Source of the DNA: Rheum nobile | Taxonomy: Eukaryota > Streptophyta > Magnoliopsida > Caryophyllales > Polygonaceae | DNA length: 64,000 nucleotides | NCBI GenBank assembly: GCA_027886185.1 | Contig: WOAB01000878.1 | Coordinates: forward strand, 2,926,001-2,990,000 | Direction: 5' to 3' | In this document: one piece after another, positions 21,760 to 33,052 of the stretch | How positions within the stretch are numbered: position 1 is the stretch's first letter | Layout: each line of letters starts with the position of its first letter | The notes under the pieces: generated by a model | Seen by the model: only the letters and a program-made list of their open reading frames with translations | Database searches by the model: none | What the model was told of the DNA's origin: nothing | Translations under genes and position numbers: made by a program

Positions 21760-22860
21760 CTTTCCGGGATTTGCATTCCACATTTCCACGCCCTTTCAAC
21801 TTCCATTTTGGCAAAATTTCTCACCTCTCTCCATCGTCGTCTGGAACCGCCGATTCTCCTCTGTTCTCTCCCTCTCTTTCTCGCATTTGCATTGATCTTC
21901 ATCGCCGATTTCATCTTCTCCTCCCTCGCGTCTCGCTCTTTCTTCGGTTTCCCATCTTTTCCTCCCTCGTCGTCGTCGTCATCTGGCGTCTCCCTCTATC
22001 TCGCACTTATAGTCGTCTCCAGCGCCCCACTGTAGAAGCGTCGTCTTTATCTTCATCTTCATCTTCGGTTGGGCATTAAAGGTAACCCTAAAATCACTTC
22101 CCCACTAATATTCGTCTCCGTCTCCATCAATATTCTCCTTTGTCTTCAATTTCGGTTCAATTCCTGAATCGTGTTATTCAATTTCGGTTCTCAAACCGCA
22201 AATTTCGGCAGAAATCGGTGAATTTATCTACTTTGATTTGATTTTTGTCGATTAGAACATTTGTTCTCGATTTTTCCATTGAATTTAGGGCATCAGAAGG
22301 TTTGTCTTGTTCGATTTCGTTCGATATGCATTTTTAGTTCGATTAGGGCATCGAAAGCGTAGAATGTGTTTTGATATTCAATTATGTAGATGGCATATGC
22401 ATTTTTCCATACATTGATATGCAGAACATGTGCAATGTATATATTGTTTTGATATTCAAGTTGATTCATTTGTTGTTGGATTTGGAGGTTGGTTTTTATG
22501 GTTTTCTTTTTGGATATTTTTGGTTCGTTTTGATGTGCTTAGATTGTGTTTTATGGTTTGATGTAACCAGCTACTAGAATCCATAAACTCTGTCGAATAT
22601 GGATTTTGGTTTTGAGATTGGAGCCAAATTAATTATTCGATGTTTGCTGTAACCGTCTACTAAAATGCACAAAACCAATGAGATTTGATGCTTAGATTGT
22701 GTTTTGATATTCAATTATATGGATGTGATATGCATTTTCCATATATTGATATGCAGAACATGTGTAGTGTATATATTGCTTTGATATTCAAGTTGATTCA
22801 TTTGTTGTTGGATTTGGAGGTTGGTTTTTAATTTTACTCATCGTCTTCTTAGGTTTCTGT
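21760..22860 (+). promoter_or_regulatory. 5' leader region of element F
   Basis: CT-rich and then GC-richer sequence (21,800-22,080, including a TCGTCGTCGTCG run) ends at a possible donor, AAAG|GTAACC (about 22,081). An intron-like stretch with GATAT(T/G)CA units follows (22,370-22,800). The same plan of leader, donor and motif-rich intron is seen in B, C and D, so it is probably the family's shared promoter and leader layout. Confidence 0.45.
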
Positions 22861-22862
22861 TC

Positions 22863-25496
22863 ATGGTTAGAGGCTTGTTGGGTAGAGAATCAATGTCTCC
22901 AAAAACAAAGGGTGTCAAGCGAAGAAGGCTTGTTAAAGGTAATGTATTTCTTTTCTTTTTATTTGTATAGTTTCGAAGTAAGGTATTAATTGATATGCAT
23001 TGTTTAATGTTTGGTATTCATATGATTAGCAACCATTTTAGATTAATGTGTTGTTCATATTTTTTAAAATTGATATTCATTGTATTCTAATTGACATGCA
23101 CTACATTCGGACATATAAGCAATGTATTTCTAACTATGACATTTGCATGTTTGTCTAAGCCATAGTCATTCCTTCTTATATGTTATATACAATTAATCTT
23201 ATTAATATAATTTGTACAGGATTGCCCTCAAGGAAGTCGGTCGAAGATTCCACAAAGGATGCTCATGACACATTTTCCGAACAACTTACCGAAGCAGTTG
23301 TGGACACTGGATCACAAGAAGCTCATGGCTCTTCACCAATTGGAACGAGTTCACAGGCAAAGAGACGGTTGAAGATCGTTGCTTGTCGTGATAAGGGCAA
23401 GACCACCAGAAATGAAATACTCGACGAATTTGATGGGGAGGACGAACCAACTGAGGATGTCGTCAAAAAATCGAAGAAGTACAAGGCTAAGAGAAAAGCA
23501 AGAGGTATGAGATTTTTAGGTGTTTAGTGTATATATGTTTTTCTTTCTTAATTCCAATGTTGATATGAACCATAAAGTCAGTTTTTTATTCGTCAATGTA
23601 TTAATCCTTTTCTAATTCATTGTAGAAACACCTTTTGACGATGAAAATGAAACACTAGCCAACATTCAAAAGGCTAATTTAAAGTGGTTGAAGGGAAAGG
23701 CTGCATCATCTAAACCATATGCGCAAGATGATGCTAGTACATTATATTTATAAGTGAATGTTGTGATTTTTATTTTTAAATGATATCTTTCATTAATAAA
23801 CATTGACTAATACATCATATTTGTCATGTATCAAGTTTGAAATCAAAAAAGAGGTTGGATAAGGGCAAGGCTAAGATGGTTGAGGAAGAATCAGAAGAAG
23901 TCACACGCCCTCGTACGAAAGTCAAGGATAAGGATGATTTTAAGGGTATAAAACATTGTGGACGCCTTGAATATTTTGTTTGGGCCATCGGGGAAATGAA
24001 CAAAGTGCAAAAGAAAAGTGTAGAGGAGTTTGGTTTTGGAAGACTTTTAAGGACGACATCATTCCCATTTCCGAGGTACATGGTTTTTATACAAATATTT
24101 TGTTCAGTAGATATGTTAAATGTCTATATATGATATTCAAATATACTTTTATGATATGCAATTTATAATAATGGATTATTTAATTGGCCGTGCATGTGAT
24201 ATTCATTTTTTGTGGGTGAGATATGCAGTTTCCGTAAATCGATATGCATACTATATATTCAGGTATTCATGATATAAGAAGTTGTTGATTGTTTATGTGA
24301 TATTCATTTGTGTGGTTGTGATATTCATACTTCCTACATAGATATGCATACTATATATTTAGGTATTCATGATCTAAGCAGTTGTCGATTGTGCATGTGT
24401 TTTTCATTTGTGTGGTTGAGATATTCATACTTCCTACATTGATATGCAGACTATATATTTAGAAATTCATGATTTATGGGTGTGATGTGCATGCTTCAAT
24501 CATGATAGGCCTCAGGTTCATGCACATTTATTTCTCATGCAAAGCAAAATTGTTTATTTTATTGAATGTTTGCAAAATATTAGTTATGAAATTTCCATAG
24601 GGCAATACGGGAACAAGCGAAGTTGACCCATCAGTCCAGCTCCATGAAAGTGATATTCCAGTAGCTGTTGAGGATCAATCCAAGATTCCTGAAGCCACCA
24701 CAGGAGAGGAGGCAACGAACAAGGTATGCACAAATGAAACATTTGAAGTCACATTCAATCTTCAAAATTCCTGATTTGCATGCTAAATTCCGAATATGCA
24801 GGTGTCTGAAGCAACCTTAGGAAATGAGGGTTCGGACAATGTCGTCACTACTGATACGTTTGAGGTTCTTTATACATCCAATCATTTAAATTTGCAGTTT
24901 GCATACTTCGTTCACATTTTTTGACTGGTTTGATATTCATGATTCCTTCAATGATATGCAGTCATGCAGATTGTATGATTAGGTATTCATGATCTAAGTA
25001 GTTGTTAACCATTCATGTAATATTAATTTTTATGGTGTGATATACATGCTTCACACATTGATATGCAGATTGTATGTTTAGGTATTCATTTTAATGGGTG
25101 TGTTATGCATGCTTCAGACATTCATATGCAGCCTATGTGTAATTTGAGTATGCTATTTCTCATCTTATATATGCATGCTACATTGATATTCATGTGGTGT
25201 TCTTTTGTGTGGGTGTGAATGATCCTTATTTACAGTTGCTAATATTATTTAACCGATATACTCTTGCACAGGGCCAACCAAATCCAATAGATGTGGTTAT
25301 GGAGGTGTTGAATGACATCGCTGTTGAGCATCCCCATGTTGAAGTTGTTGCCCCAGCTCAACCTAAAGTTGTTGAGACCAGTGTTAAGAAGGTTGTGGCT
25401 AAGAAGACAACATGTGGTCATCCAGGAAAGCGTCCCACCGTTCAACAAACTGATCCGATAAGCTTGGGGAGGAGTAATAGGGTTAGAAGCAAATGA
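22863..25496 (+). CDS. Element F accessory protein, Lys/Glu-rich, multi-exon
   Basis: ATG 22,863 opens exon 1 (22,863-22,938; MVRGLLGRESMSPKTKG then KRRR). It is followed by exon 2 (23,220-23,504), with matching phases at GT/AG sites, and exon 3 from 23,626 (ETPFDDENETLANIQKANLK). Further exon-like frames lie at about 23,837-24,075 (KSKKRLDKGKAKMVEEE, then CGRLEYFVWAIGEM, then VEEFGFGRLL), 24,601-24,723, 24,802-24,864 and 25,272-25,496, ending SLGRSNRVRSK. The VEEFGFGRLL segment resembles the N-terminal part of plant MULE-borne Ulp1 proteins. Basic clusters suggest nuclear localisation. The join between exons 3 and 4 is unresolved, with a stop at 23,750. It may be the 5' part of the Ulp1 gene at 25,961 rather than a separate gene. 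No catalytic motif is seen. Confidence 0.5.
24100..25190. repeat. GATAT(T/G)CA arrays in introns of the element F accessory gene
   Basis: Between 24,121 and 24,480 I count 11 exact ATATTCA or ATATGCA words. More follow at 24,930-25,190. The exons on either side (24,601-24,723 and 25,272-25,496) contain none, so the array is confined to intron sequence. Confidence 0.85.
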
Positions 25497-25960
25497 TGAT
25501 GCTCACACTTAAGGTCTAAATTCGTGAAGTTGTATTTTGGGTGAAGTAAGCTGGGTGTCAAGGGTAAACATTATGGTTGGATGGCTTTAAAGCCAAAATT
25601 TTGTCTACATATAATTTAACGATTATAGATCTAGTTGGGGTGGTATTGTGGACATCTTCACGTATTTTGTAACTCTTTCATATATGTATCGTTCAACAGT
25701 CTTAGATTGGGTGGTATTGTGGACAAAAGTACGAATTTTGTAACAACTTAATATATGTAATGTTCAGCAGACTTTAACTGATATTCACCTTTTATGTGTC
25801 CGTATGCAAATTAGATGTTCTGGTATTCGTTGTATGATTAAATGATATTCATGATTTCTTTGACGATATTCAACTTTTATGTAGTATGATATTCTTGCAA
25901 TAGTATTTCATATTCGTGTTGTATTCGTTTACCAAAACGTTACTTCTAGTTCAAGCACAA

Positions 25961-27349
25961 ATGGACGACAAAGAGGATGACAATGATTTTGTAACACCGA
26001 TAAAATCTGTCCAACAAAATTCAAAAAGGAACATTAAGCTACCGGCTACAAAAAAAAAGCCCATGGTTCAATAGGATTATAAACGCAAGAAAAAGATCAC
26101 TAAAGAACAACATGCATTATATTCGTATGTTGCTACTCACGCTGCGGATGGGTTAGATTTAACTACTGAAGTGTGTTACATTCAATGATTACGCTTCTAT
26201 TTTGATTTGCCTACTGTCTCTTCATTATCAGGGAAGTCCTATTTGACTACAATGGTAGAACACTTGATCCGAGCGAATTCCGGTCACTTGAAGAATTCAC
26301 CTTTGTCTCAATTAATATTGTCGACTTGTGGTGCACATATTTAAATGATTTAGAAGAGGCTCAAAACCATACAACTGCATCACGGTTGTTCGTTCATCCA
26401 TCAACTCTGGTAGGTATTCAGTTTTTACATTGTGATATTCACATGTCGTTCAATGATATTCACTCAATCCTTATTGATATCAACCGTAGTATTAGTTTTA
26501 CCCACCCACAAATGTTTTAATAAATTCATTTTGCATAAGCAGATTGGCACCCTCTCCAACCCGAATAAAGTTGAATATGCCTCAAAGTTCTCCATATTCA
26601 AATCTGGGATGGATGAATTGGTAGCGAGTCTCAACCATTCATCTCTGGTGGATGCAGATTTGGTAATAATTCATCCAACGATATTTATTTCACATTAGCA
26701 CTTTTACAAATGATCTATTGATATTTGTCAATTAACATTTTGTTGTAATTACAGGTCTTGTTCCCCATTCTGAAACATGAGCATTTTTATTTGGTATGCT
26801 TCAACTTCATGCGTTCGAAGATAGAGATTGATAATTCCACAGCTGTCGATGAGGACCCAATAGCAGAATATGGTGACACAATGGCCGTACTGGTAATAAG
26901 ATATCATTCAAATTAGGGAATTTTGAAATGTTTTTCGACTTTAACTTACATGGCTTCGAATTTTTTGTTATGTTCATCCACAACCCAAGATGCTCTTTGA
27001 ATACATGGATTCTTTGAATCTCGACACAAGGTGCAGTGGTTTTACCAGAGGTCGTATGTCCATTCTGAAAATGATGTGGCGTGATAACACAAACAAGGTC
27101 GACTGCGGGGTATATTTAATCCGCCATATGGAGACATATTTTGGACAGGGAGTGAAGAATTGGCAAACTGGATTTAAGCCTAACTCTAAGAAGTGTATGA
27201 TTCCATTGCGACATATGTATCTCCATGCACTTATAACATCTAAGATGAACAATCTCAAAGATGTCATCATCGAAGAGGCTACAGATGTTATGCGGGGTAC
27301 AAACCATGATCTCAAGATGGCAAATCAAATGGAAAGGAAGAATACATAG
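25961..27349 (+). pseudogene. Ulp1-like cysteine protease (C48) of element F
   Basis: Exons inferred from frame and GT/AG sites: 25,961 to about 26,171; about 26,232-26,409; 26,543-26,662; 26,755-26,892; 26,990-27,349. The exon at 26,755 carries HEHFYLVCFNFM, holding the probable catalytic His. The last exon carries WRDNTNKVDCGVYLIRHME, whose DCGVY holds the catalytic Cys. This is the signature of SUMO-specific Ulp1/SENP peptidases and of the Ulp1-like proteins carried by many plant MULEs. Bases 26,240-26,400 (EFRSLEEFTFVSINIVDLW and WCTYLNDLEEA) match the start of the domain. A TAG at 26,072-26,074 interrupts exon 1 after an A-run, so this copy is probably damaged unless exon 1 is not used. 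The role in transposition is unknown; a SUMO-related effect on host silencing is a guess. Confidence 0.75.
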
Positions 27350-27376
27350 TAGTGGGGCGTTTAGATTATCATCTTA

Positions 27377-27811
27377 TTGTTTTTTAAAGCACAATTTGTT
27401 CTTGTTTTGTACGACTACTTAGACGTTTTATTTAACTACCTAGCAATGTATTTGACTACTCAGGTACAACTTTACATTACCAAGTTATTGATATTCACAA
27501 ATCTTTTGTCGGTATGTAATTTCTATGTTTTGGTATTCACGATTCATGAATTGTATAACGGTATAGTTTGGGCATTTCGATTAAACAAGTTAAGTAGAAT
27601 ATATGAATGTACAAATTTGCATTACCAAGTTATTGATATGTACGAATCTTTGTCGGTATGCAATTTCTATGTTATGGTATTCACGATACATGAATTGTAT
27701 AGCGGTATAGTTTGTGCAATTCGATTAAACAAGTTAAGTAGACTATATGAATGTATGAAATACGCAAAGATATTTAATCACTTCACCTTTATTGCCAAAA
27801 CATACGATTGA
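27377..27811 (+). repeat. Tandem duplication of about 143 bp between the two gene sets of element F
   Basis: Copies at about 27,474-27,615 and 27,618-27,757 share TTACCAAGTTATTGATAT, then TTTCTATGTT, then ATTAAACAAGTTAAGTAGA. An open frame spans both copies only because the repeat lacks stops in it. It lies in the 3' spacer between the convergent Ulp1 and transposase genes. Confidence 0.8.
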
Positions 27812-27869
27812 ATAACATCAATAAATTCATAAAACAAATGCCCAAATCCCAAATAAATAATGCGGATAG

Positions 27870-30602
27870 CTAATGAATATCGCAATACTCAATGTGAATA
27901 TCAAAATAATAATTTCGCATATTAGTAGACGAGACATTTTCTTTGCAAGTTTTGCTATCATGTCCGGCATACTTGTTGCACCTTTTGCATTTCCTCATGC
28001 TTTTCTTTGCATTTTCGGCTACAATCTTTTTTTTTCAACTTCGGCTATGGCCTTCTCCTTTCCATCTTTGTACCTCTTCCCGCTGCCTTTGTTCTTCGCT
28101 TGTCCTGGAGGTTGAACGTAGACCTCATTTGGCGCACTAATTCCCGCAAAGCTCTCTACCATTGATTCTCTTACTCCTTCTTCCCTGTTTTCAGAGTTAT
28201 CATCCGCTTTGTATTCTGACTTCTTATTCTTCAATGTTAACAGCAAATCATTTATCTTCTCACTGTCTTCCTCCACAATTTCAACACAAGAATATATCAC
28301 TGACCATAATTCGTTCATCATAGCTTGTTTCTCTTCTATTCTTACACTCTGATCCCATACGTCAATAGGAATACCGCTCTTTGCCCTTGTCACAACACAT
28401 TTTCTCCATCTATCTAGTATTAGTCGTTCAGGATCCTTTTCATAACCATAAGATTTCAAAGCGGTGAAAATATGACAATACGGTAAACCAACTTTGTTGA
28501 ACATCATGCAGCTGCACGTAGTGATATTGTGACGCAATGGATGATCTACTTGGAATAAATCTCCACTCCCCTCCTTTACTGTATATGTCACTTGGTCCTC
28601 ACATGCACATGAATATCATTTGTTAAAACAACGAATATCAACCATAGCGAACTGCATATCTCTTGACAAAATATGAATATCGGTGCATGAACTAATGTAT
28701 ATCAATGGAACATTCAAAAATCAAAAAATTGAATAACATGATTTTGAAGACATAAATACAGTTATGCAAAACTCCATGCTCGATATTCACAACTCTAAGC
28801 ATTGGTATGCACGATATGCACTTTAACAATTCTCATAAAAAACAAATTGTAGTGAATACGTTAACGCAATATTTGAATATCAGACTACATTGCAAATATC
28901 GTACCTGGTGTCTCATTAGTGAAAGAACAATTGAAACACGCTGCGGTAATCTCTTCTTGAACTTGAGCAAAGATTTTCAGGGTATACACCTCAGAAGCAT
29001 GCTTCTCAATCAACAATGGTATTTTCAATACATGCATCCGTGTGTCTGATTCGATATAATTCCTCATCTGGTTATAACGTTGGGTTTCCATTGCACTATC
29101 AAAGTGCATTAACAGCTCAACAAGGCTAAAGTTCCTATTTGAATAATTACCAAAAGAAAACTATTATGAGACTCTGAAATCGATGTTGTGCGAACCAGAC
29201 CACCAAGCACAATATCCTTAAAATACACTGGGATCCAATAGCGTCGTAGATCAAACATATCACCGAACCAAGGTTTCTTATCGAGCTCATACTCGACCAC
29301 AAATTCTTTCCATACCTCCTCAAACTATGAGATTGTATGTGTATCACCCCAAACCAACTTGTCCAACTTCTTTCTGAAATCCTTTGAATTAATTTTTTTT
29401 TGCACCAACCTTTTTCGACACCTTCTCCATGATGTGCCACATACATAAACGATGTCTGGTTTGTGGCAATACATTCTCAATAGAAATCTTCATCGCATGA
29501 TCCTGATCTGTCACAAGGATCTTTAGTGCATGACCCATTGCTTTCTAAAAGTGTACGAAAAGCCATTCGTACGATTCCACGTCCTCCTTCATTACCAATC
29601 CTGTACCGAACATAAGACTTTTCTTGTGGTTATCAACCCCAATGAATGGTGCGAATACCATATAGTATCTGTATGCATATCCTTTAAATTATTTTGCATA
29701 TCGAAATACAAGAAATATTTAAATATCAAACTCTCTACACTAAAGTACCTATTTGTTCTGTAGATCGAGTCAAAGGAAACCACATCTCCAAAAGCAGCGT
29801 AATTCCGACGTGAGATCGGATCTGCCCAGAATAACCTCGTAAACTTTTGTTCACTGTTCACATCATACTCAAAGTAAAAGGCATCGCATTGCTCTTTCTT
29901 CTTCGTAAACCTATTAATGACAATTTGCGCATCAGCAGCTGTGATGTGCGACATTAGATCTCGTTTGAAATTCTGGAAGTCCCTTGCCATCGCCCTCATG
30001 TTCACATATCCACAAACCATCTCTTTTAAGAGATTAAAAGACCTTATTGGCCCCAAGTTCGCCTTTGCACAGCTCATCATAAATTTTTGATGTCCAATGT
30101 CCATCTTTCTACTACTTTTTAGGATATGCCTTGTTGTATTCGACATCATATCGTGGTTGTGTCTCTCTATAAATTTGTCAACCACGTAGGCAATGCCATC
30201 ATTACATTTCAGAGAGATTTTTGCACCACACCCTATCCTGTTAGATGTCATCTTACGTTTGCCCGTACTATTAGCTACATTCTTGAATCCAGCCCTATTG
30301 CACACAAAGTATTTGATCTTAACATCATCTGAGTGGCTGAACGTGTGCGAGGTGCTTGATCTAACATCAAAACCAACTGTGGATGCATATTCACGATAGA
30401 ATGCCTCTCATTCATCCAAGGAATTGAAGTTTTTTTCAAGCACCGGTTTCATGGAAAGGGGACATAGCGGAACCCAATGCTTTGTGTTTCTGTCGTCGAG
30501 GTCAATAACACACTCTGTACCATATACGAAATCAGTCTCTTCTTCGTTTGACAATCCATCATCAGATACATCAACATCATTGCCTGATGAAGAGGAACTC
30601 AT
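27870..30602 (-). pseudogene. FAR1-type MULE transposase of element F
   Basis: Read on the minus strand, exon A (30,602-29,749) starts MSSSSSGNDVDVSDD. It carries a FAR1 DNA-binding domain (FYREYASTVGFDVRSS, then CNRAGFKN, then CGAKISLKC, then HNHDM) and the first catalytic Asp (VVSFDSIYRTN). Exon B (29,668 to about 28,905) continues YMVFAPFIGVDNHKK, then ILVTDQDHAM (second Asp), then WKEFVVEYEL (likely Glu). Exon C (from about 28,597) has the SWIM finger CSCMMFNKVGLPYCHIF and, after an A-run indel near 28,030, a zinc knuckle CKRCNKYAGHDSKTC. Lesions: TGA at 30,408-30,410, TAG at 29,545-29,547, an A-run shift near 29,400, and the indel near 28,030. Both junctions fit GT/AG splicing, with matching phase at the first. 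Related to FHY3/FAR1 and Jittery-type MULE transposases. Recently disabled. Confidence 0.85.
28600..28890. repeat. Motif array in the second transposase intron
   Basis: ATATCA/TGAATATC-type words occur between exons B and C of the transposase. As in the accessory gene, the intron rather than the exons carries the motif. Confidence 0.75.
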
Positions 30603-30609
30603 ATCTGCA

Positions 30610-31260
30610 TCAACATCATTGCATATCTATTCAGTCTTTAAGAATATCAGTATATATACGATGAAGGCGGCAATGGAAACCCTAGATCCACTAAGATTAA
30701 CATTTATGCAAATTATATATTACAATATTCACATTTTACGTGTCGATATGCATAGTGTTAACTCTGAAATTGTGAATATGATTTTTAAATTGGAATATTA
30801 ATTACCACATACCGCATATCTATTCAGTCTTTATGAATATCAGTATATATACGATGAAGGCGACGATGGAAACCCTAAATCCATTAAGATTAACAGGTAT
30901 GCAAATTATATGTTACAATATTCACAGTTTAGCTTTTCAGAGATTGTGAATATGATTTTTAAATTGGAATATCAATTAACACATATTGTATATATATTCA
31001 GTGTTTATGAATATTAGTATATATACGATTGACCATGATCACGAATAACAGTTATTCAAAAATACTTAAACGATATTCAGATTATGTGCTCTGATATTCA
31101 CAAATTTAACAGATATACAGATTATATATAGCAATATTCATTTTTTTTCGTGTCGATATGCAGAATATTCACTTTCAATTCTTTGAATATATTGATATGC
31201 ATAAACTTACAAGAATATGCGTGTTATCTAATAACAATGGCATCAGAAAATCAAAACCAA
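30610..31260. repeat. GATAT(T/G)CA array upstream of the transposase gene
   Basis: A dense array with a near-duplicate unit (TATTCAGTCTTTA(A/T)GAATATCAGTATATA) repeated near 30,629, 30,818 and, diverged, 30,988. It occupies the presumed promoter side of the minus-strand transposase and the right subterminal part of element F. Confidence 0.85.
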
Positions 31261-31787
31261 TTGAATGCATATCAATGATAAATTAAAGTCGTCTCAAGGG
31301 AGACCCAAAATCCTCTAAAGTCAAAATCAGTAATCAATGAACTATCAAGAACTCAAAAAAGAACCCTAAAATTCACATCAAAATCAAATCATTCATAAAA
31401 ATCACAAAGAACGGTTTGAATATCATAGACCAACGAACTAATACGAACTAACCTTCTTCCATGTTCAATACCGTCAATTGAGAATGAGATTTTTTGCCTT
31501 TGGTTATGGTGAAGAAGACCGGCAATGGAGTAGAGCAGGGAAGCAGACGAAGAAGACGTAGAAACCACCGTCGTTCAATGAGAAAAATTTGATATTATCT
31601 CTCCTATTTTAGATTTTTTTTCCATCCGTTTTTTATGGTAACTGAACTCTTATGGCCCTTGTTTTATGGAAACACACCCACCATAAAATCTCTACAACCT
31701 ATCAATCCATCCATCCATCTCCTTTCATCCAACGATCCTCATATATTCACTCGTTTTACCATAATAGTCGTTTTACCTGAGCGCTCC

Positions 31788-31816
31788 TCTCTCTCTCTCT
31801 CTATATATATATATAT
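31788..31816. repeat. (CT)n(TA)n tract at the right end of element F
   Basis: CT then TA repeats, the same composite tract that follows element A. The TA run grades into the possible 5' end of a Helitron-like element. Confidence 0.9.
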
Positions 31817-32782
31817 TAAAACTGGCTCTTTTTTAGCCACAAGAGCGTTTTTAGGCTCAGGTTGTTGAGCTTTGTAGCTTACATATCATTTTGTCTTAAA
31901 ATGCTTATGAACCCACAAATCCTATATATCATTTTGTCTTTAATCCTCTTTAATAATTTGGTTTTGTTTTATAAATTAATTAAATTTAAATTCTAAAATT
32001 CTATCAAGTCTTAACCAAATCTCATCAAATTAATTTTGTTCTTTTAAATAAAATAGATTATTTCTTTTAACAATACATATGAACTAATCTAAACCTTATA
32101 TTTATTTGTATTTTAAATTTCACATTCATTTTCTCCTGTGGAGATTGTTATATAATTATTTTAACTTGATATAAGGGTCTTATATAGTATTTCACATTCA
32201 TTTTGTTATTTCGAAACCGTAAATTATTAATATGATTTTATTTTTGATACTCTAACAAAGTTTATTTTTTTACTTGTTTTATCATTACTGGTACAAAATT
32301 CTTCATAAATGTCGATGTGGTTAGTTTAAATTTCTTAATCTATTAACCTTATGAAATCTTACGAGATCTTCCTAACATCATCCTATAATTTTACTTCTCT
32401 AGAATGTTGCTGCTAACAAATCTATGGAGTTGTTATCATACACAATTAAATTTAAAATATCTCAATTAATAATTAAGTGTTAGCTTATCTATCTAATTTT
32501 GAAATTAATTTAATAACTTTATAGTTCAACTCAACTTACAATTGAAAAATAAACAATATTGTAAATAATATAATTTTATTGATTGAATTAACTAATATTT
32601 AAATAATAAATATTTATTAATGAATTAAAAAGAAAATATGAGCTATCATAGACACAAAGTAAAATATTATTCAAAAACATAAAAAACATAATTAATTAGT
32701 TTTATAGCAAACGTAATACACCAATAAGTCAATTTTTAAGGATATAAGATAAGCAAGTGAAACAACTTTTATATTATATTGA

Positions 32783-33043
32783 AGAGTAAGGTTCCGGTGC
32801 GGACGGTTCTTACGGTGCGGACGTGCGGACATGCACTTTAGGGTCTTAAATGTGCACTTTAACGTCTTAAATGTGCAATTTTGCAAAAAAAAGAAAAATG
32901 CTTGGGAAAAAATCGATTTTTTTTTGTTTTCTTATTTTTTTTGCAAAAGTGCACATTTAAGACGTTAAAGTGCACATTTAAGACCCTAAAGTGCATGTCC
33001 GGACGTCCGCACCGTAAGAACCGTCCGCACCGGAACCAAACTC
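32783..33043. mobile_element. Mutator-type MITE, 261 bp
   Basis: Inverted repeats of more than 100 bp begin AGAGTAAGGTTCCGGTGCGG on the left and close with the complementary CCGCACCGGAACC on the right. The arms share GTGCACTTTAA(C/G) and GGACGGTTCTTACGGTGCGG. The loop is an A-run and T-run segment. A perfect 9-bp target duplication, TTATATTGA, flanks it (32,774-32,782 and 33,044-33,052). Long TIRs plus a 9-bp TSD fit Mutator. Confidence 0.9.
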
Positions 33044-33052
33044 TTATATTGA

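Larger units (their letters stand above)
21620..31787 (+). mobile_element. Element F: FAR1/Ulp1 MULE-type element, candidate master copy
   Basis: A 10.2-kb element. The left terminus (21,620-21,656) has CTCTAGTGAAAC and TAGTGAAAA. The right terminus (31,748-31,787) has CACTCGTTTTACC and GTCGTTTTACCTGAGCGC. These match elements A-E. It encodes a Lys/Glu-rich protein, a Ulp1-like protease gene, and on the opposite strand a FAR1-type MULE transposase. All have lesions, so this copy is probably not autonomous now. GATAT(T/G)CA arrays fill the introns, spacers and both subterminal regions. No 9-bp target duplication typical of MULEs was seen; only TA repeats flank it. Confidence 0.8.

Noticed and set aside
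27377..27811. 144-codon open frame
   Set aside because: It spans a tandem duplication in a spacer, has no start context or family motif, and lies between convergent genes.
4428..31816. Elements A-F read as Tc1/mariner insertions because of the flanking TA
   Set aside because: The flanks are long TA or CT-TA tracts rather than a TA dinucleotide, and the only matching transposase (element F) is of FAR1/MULE type.
4428..31816. Elements A-F read as Helitrons because of the TCTATATATA boundary
   Set aside because: Both ends carry matching inverted repeats, there is no 3' hairpin plus CTRR, and F encodes a DDE transposase rather than a Rep/helicase.
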